NCBI GenBank assembly: GCA_009667805.1
Contig: CM019063.1
Span: forward strand, 195,280,954-195,344,953
Direction: 5' to 3'
From: Leptobrachium leishanense
Taxonomy: Eukaryota > Chordata > Amphibia > Anura > Megophryidae
Length of the DNA: 64,000 nucleotides
Part shown: one piece after another, positions 59,615 through 64,000 of the stretch
How positions within the stretch are numbered: position 1 is the stretch's first letter
Layout of the letters: each line of letters starts with the position of its first letter
Program-made: the position numbers and the translations under genes
The notes under the pieces: model-generated
Seen by the model: the letters and a program-made list of their open reading frames with translations, nothing else
What the model was told of the DNA's origin: nothing
Databases searched by the model: none

Positions 59615-60393
59615 TTGGCCCTATCATCTGGTCTTCCCTAAAACGGGGATGCTAACGGGAAAAACCTGCACTCGCAAACTTCACCTTAGCATCCACATTT
59701 AAAGACCAGATTATGACTGAGACAGGCTCTGAATTCAGCAGTCTGCCCGTAACAAGAACTACCCTCCAGGATACTCGTGGCAGTGCTAACACACCGCCGC
59801 ACGTACTCCCTCCTGGAGTCCATAGGAATCCATGGAGGGTTGTGCTTCCGGGCTATGTGAACTGCACGATCTCGCTCTCGCGAGATTTTGAAGGGCCGCG
59901 GAGTAATCACGGAGGGAGACTGGGGACTATTTGTCCCCAATTTCACTCTGCTCCCTGTGGCCAGAAGCGGCGGATCAGGCCACCGTTCGCACCGTGGGAT
60001 GAGAGGTGAGTATCTGATTTTATTTGAGGGGTTCCAGCTGGTGATAACTGATTCTGAAGCGATAACAGATAGCTACAGCTCCAAGCTGGTGCTAAGTTTT
60101 CAGTTAACGGCAGCGGGGCATAAGTAACGTTAGGACTTTGTGATCCTAACGTTAATTACTCTTTGCGCTCCCCATGTTAAGTATAGAGAGTGAAAAGTAC
60201 AGTACCCTCGCGCTAGAAAGCGCTATTACCGATGCGCTAATGGATTTTTTTAACCCGTTAGCATTCGGGATCTGATCTGGCTGGCCTGCGGTAACCTCTT
60301 TTAACCCAACAATCACGTATGTTAAGGAGGTGGTAGAGGTTGCTAGCTTTAAGGAGGTGGTAGAGATTGCTAGCTTTAAGGAGGTGGTAGAGC
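59615..60393. mobile_element. Harbinger-like family H copy, degraded right end
   Basis: GGCCCTATCATCTGGTCTTC at the left and GTAGAGCCCTTAG at the right. Inside are CTCCTGGAGTCCATAGGAAT and GGATGAGAGGTGAGTATCTG. Near the right edge GGAGGTGGTAGAG is tandemly repeated three times at 30-bp spacing. Confidence 0.65.
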
Positions 60394-60529
60394 CCTTAGT
60401 GTCTTTTCAGCTCAGGCCATATATAATGAGCATCTTGTGAGGTTATTTTGCCTCGAAGCACTGTGCTACATATTTATGCCATACGTCTGCTATGTTGAAC
60501 AATATGTAATGTTTTTATGTCTGAGGCCA

Positions 60530-61298
60530 TATATGCTGAGCCCTGTTTGATGTGTCCTTGTCCCATGCCATGTATGTAAAGCCCCATGTTACAAAAATGT
60601 TTGTCCCATGATATGTATATAAAGCCATGGATGAACTATTTTTATCGCATTCAATGTATGCGAAGCACTGGGTAATGTGTTGTTTACCCATACCATATGT
60701 ATTGCCCTGGGTGATATGTTTTTATCCCATGCTATGTATATAAGTTCAATATAATGTACAATATTTTTTGACCATACCACGAATGTTAAGCCCTAGGTGA
60801 TATGATGTGTCCCATGCCATGTATGTTAAGCCCTGTGTGATATGGTGTGTCCCAAGTGGGAGGCACATCTGCAAACTGCTGTAAGTCCTACACCGTTCAC
60901 CTGAGTTGGATGTACATACCCTCAAATTAAAGCTGACAGTCTGCAGTTAAAGCACATTGTGTTTGTTTCATTCCAACTCCATTGTGGTGGTGTATAGAGC
61001 CAAAGATGTTAGAATTGAGTCGCTGTCCCAATATTTCTGGACCTGACTGTATGTTAAGCCCTGGGTGATATGTTGTGTCCCATGCCATGTATGTTAAGCC
61101 CTGGGTCATATGGTGTGTCCCATGCCATGTATGTTAAGCCCTGGGTGATATGTTTTTGTCCCATGCCATGTATGTTAAGCCCTGGGTGATATGGTATCTC
61201 CCATGCCATGTATGTCGTTAAGCCCTGGGTGATATGGTATGTCCCATGCCATGTATGTTAAGCCCTGGGTTATATGGTGTGTCCCATGCCATGTATGT
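60530..61298. repeat. Minisatellite, about 39-bp unit
   Basis: TATGTTAAGCCCTGGGTGAT then ATGGTGTGTCCCATGCCATG, about 14 copies. They are diverged on the left, nearly identical from 61050, and interrupted by about 170 bp of other sequence (60850-61050). It ends exactly where the L2 element starts. Confidence 0.88.
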
Positions 61299-64000
61299 CA
61301 CAGCAATCCATGACCTCTTCCTTTCAAACTCCTTCAACCTCCTAGCTTTAACTGAAACCTGGCTAACTCCCTCTGACACGGCCTCCGTTGCTGCTCTCTC
61401 ACATGGCGGTCTACACTTGAGCCATACCCCCAGACCGGGTGAGAGAAATGGTGGCGGGGTCGGAATCCTGCTCTCTCCCACCTGCACCTACCAGCATCTC
61501 CCTCCACCCCCATCCCTCTCCTTCTCCTCCTTCGAGACACACTGCATCCGCCTGTTCTCTCCTCTGGCCCTCAGGGTGGCAGTCATCTACCACCCACCGG
61601 GACCACCTCCCAGTTCTTTGACCACTTTGCCACCTGGCTTTCTCACTTCCTGTCTTCTAATCTTCCATGCCTAATTCTCGGGGACTTCAACATTCCATTG
61701 ATGATCCTTCCGCCCCTGCTGCCTCCAAACTTCTTTCACTCACGTCCTCCTTGGACTCACACAATCCTCCCTCCTCCCTACCCACCGCGATGGTCACGCT
61801 ATTGACCTTGTCTTTTCCAACCTCTGCTCCATTTCTGAGTTCAACTGTCGCCCTTTCCCCATCTCTGACCACCACCTTCTCTCTTTCAACCTATCTGGAC
61901 TTCCTAAACACCCTGCTCCCCCCCCGCACACACACTCGCAGAAATCTACATGCTGTGGATCCCCATCAATTCTCCAATCTACTTCACCACCTCCCTCATA
62001 CCTCATCCTTCACCTGCCCTGATGCTGCCACTAATCACTACAACACTACTCTTATCTCTGCTCTAGACACTCTTGCTCCTCTTCGACTCTGTAAGGCCCC
62101 ACGCCGCCAGCTTCAGCCCTGGCACACCCTCTAGACTCGCTACCTGCAAAGATGCTCCCGCACTGCAGAGCGTGCCTGGAGGAAATCCCGCTCTGAAGCT
62201 GATTTTGTTCACTTCAAGTTTATTCTCCGGTCATACACCTCTGCCCTCCACTTGGCCAAACAATCCTTCTTCTCATCTCTTATATCTATGCTGTCCTCCA
62301 ACCCTAAACGGCTCTGGTCCACCTTCAACACCCTCCTCTACCCACCTGCACCTCCCCCCTCAGCTGCCTTCAGCGGTCAAGACCTGGCAGACTACTTCCT
62401 CAGTTAAACTCTAACTATCAGAAGCAACATCCCAACACAAGATAGTTATCTGCCACCTCCACTCCCAGAATTCCCCTCTGTCACCCTCTGCCGCTTCCTC
62501 CCAGCCACTGAGGAGGAAGTCAATTCCTTATTGTCCTCCTCACATCTCACCACGTGCCTGCTCGACCCCATTCCCTCACATCTAATTCCTCCCCTCTCCT
62601 CCTCCCTCACCCCTGCTCTCACACACATCGTCAACCTATCTCTCTCCACTGGCTCCTTTCCATCCGCCTTCAAACACGCGCTAGTTACCCCTTTACTAAA
62701 GAAACCATCCCTCGATCCCAACTCTCCATCCAACTACCGCCCTGTATCCCTGCTTCCCTTTACCTCTAAGCTCTTAGAAAAACTAGTCTTCAACCGCCTC
62801 TCCCTCTTCCTGTCCTCCAATTCCCTACTTGACCCCCTGCAATCTGGCTTCCGTCCCCTACACTCAACTGAAACTGCCCTCACCAAAGTCACCAACGACC
62901 TCCTAACTGCTAAAAAACACGGCCACTATTCTATTCTCATCCTGCTTGACCTCTCGGCTGCTTTTGACACTGTTGACCACCCCCTCCTTCTACAGACCCT
63001 CAACTCTCTGGGTCTCGGTGACACTGCACTTGCTTGGGTTGACTCCTATTTATCCAACAGGTCCTTCTGTGTGTCCTTTGCTGGTAACTCCTCCTCTTCA
63101 TTGCCTCTATCTGTTGGTGTACCTCAAGGCTCTGTCTTGGTCCTCTGCTCTTTTCCATCTACACCTCCTCCCTGGGCAAAATCATCAACAGCTTTGGCTT
63201 TAATTACCACCTCTACGCTGATGACACTCAGATCTACCTCTCTACCCCTGATCTCTCTCCCCCTGTCCTTTCAAAAGTCAGTGACTGTTTATCTGGCATC
63301 TCCTCCTGGATGGCCTCCACCACCTAAAGATCAACATGTCAAAGACTGAGCTCCTATTTATTCCTCCCTCCAATGCCTCCCCACCTCCTGACTTCTCTAT
63401 CACGGTGGAGGGTATCACCATCTCCCCATCAAACCAAGTTCGCTGTCTTGGAGTTACACTTGATTCTGCTCTTTCCTTCATCCCCCACATCAAGTCTCTT
63501 TCCTCCTCCTGCCGATACCAACTGCGTAATATTTCCAGAATTCGGCCATTTCTTATCGCTGTCACCACAAAACAACTCATACACGCCCTGGTAATCTCCC
63601 GACTCGACTATTGCAATAATCTCTTATCTGGCCTCCCTCTGTCCCACCTTTCCCCCCTACAATCCATCCTGAACGCCTCAGCCAGGCTAATTCACCTCAC
63701 CCGCCGCTCTGTCTCTGCCGCTCCCCTCGGCGAGTCCCTTCACTGGCTCCCCATCCACTGCAGAATTAAGTTCAAAATCCTTATCCTTACCTACAAAACC
63801 CTCACTAACTCAGCTCCCCACTACCTGTCCTCACTAATCACCAAATACACCCCAGCCCGCTCCCTAAGGTCAAACAGTGACCTGCGCCTAGCTTCTCCCC
63901 GCATCACCTCTTCCCATGATAGACTGCAGGATTTCTCATGTGCAGCCCCCACTCTCTGGAACGCTCTCCCTCGTACTGTCAGACTTTCCCCTAACTTCTC
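61299..64000 (+). mobile_element. L2 LINE, 5'-truncated, runs off the window
   Basis: It starts inside the endonuclease domain (LTETWLTPSDTASVAALSHG, GGGVGILLSPTCTY, VAVIYHPPGPP). It continues in shifted frames through ILGDFNI to the reverse transcriptase ([45 protein letters not shown], then YADDTQIYL after a one-base loss near 63132). It reaches the C-terminal domain (LHWLPIHCRIKFKILILTYK, APTLWNALPRTVR). Frameshifts also occur near 61600 and 61700-62500, so it is inactive. Confidence 0.92.
62531..63349 (+). pseudogene. L2 reverse transcriptase, frame-shifted
   Basis: The open segment holds RT motifs up to PQGSVL. A single base is missing after the TTG of GSVL, so the YADD box (near 63218) lies in another frame. 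Homologous sequence continues to the window edge. Confidence 0.88.

Overview
The window looks like a piece of an anuran (frog) chromosome. It has a multi-exon vertebrate gene whose introns are packed with DNA transposons, tRNA-type SINEs and LINE fragments (L1-like, L2, CR1-like, Tc1). No bacterial-style gene organisation is present. The species call is an inference from gene and repeat content.

The one host gene I can support runs on the minus strand from about 46.6 kb down to 6.2 kb. I recognise it as ARHGEF40 (Solo), a Dbl-family Rho guanine nucleotide exchange factor. I placed 19 coding exons by homology plus splice sites. They join in a single reading frame of 1439 codons including the stop, and every junction phase agrees. 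In protein order they encode the conserved N-terminal block, a long acidic low-complexity region in one 1.7 kb exon, a CRAL-TRIO-like segment, a spectrin-like helical segment, the DH catalytic domain, the PH domain and a short C-terminal tail. The ATG is not in the first exon found. A weak candidate for the start exon lies near 56.6 kb. One intron (33677 to 33203) appears to use a GC donor. The exon(s) expected between 26274 and 24415 for the rest of the spectrin region were not found.

Region by region: 1-6.2 kb is downstream of the gene. It holds a MITE, a perfect 63-bp hairpin and an ORF1-only L1-type retroposon with a perfect 14-bp target duplication. From 6.2 to 46.6 kb lie the exons, with introns carrying at least six superfamilies of mobile DNA: a nearly intact Tc1 element at 28.8-30.1 kb, piggyBac-like TTAA elements, PIF/Harbinger-like elements with 3-bp duplications, hAT elements with 8-bp duplications, SINEs and foldback MITEs. 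The 40.35-42.71 kb hAT element is a nest of at least five further insertions. From 46.6 to 64 kb lies the region upstream of the gene. It is mostly repeats (L2 ends, hAT elements with minisatellite cores, Harbinger-like elements, a 39-bp minisatellite) and ends in a 2.7 kb L2 LINE that runs off the window.

Small TIR elements dominate numerically, and several are near-perfect palindromes. Exon boundaries were read by eye. They agree with phase and splice consensus but were not tested against transcripts.
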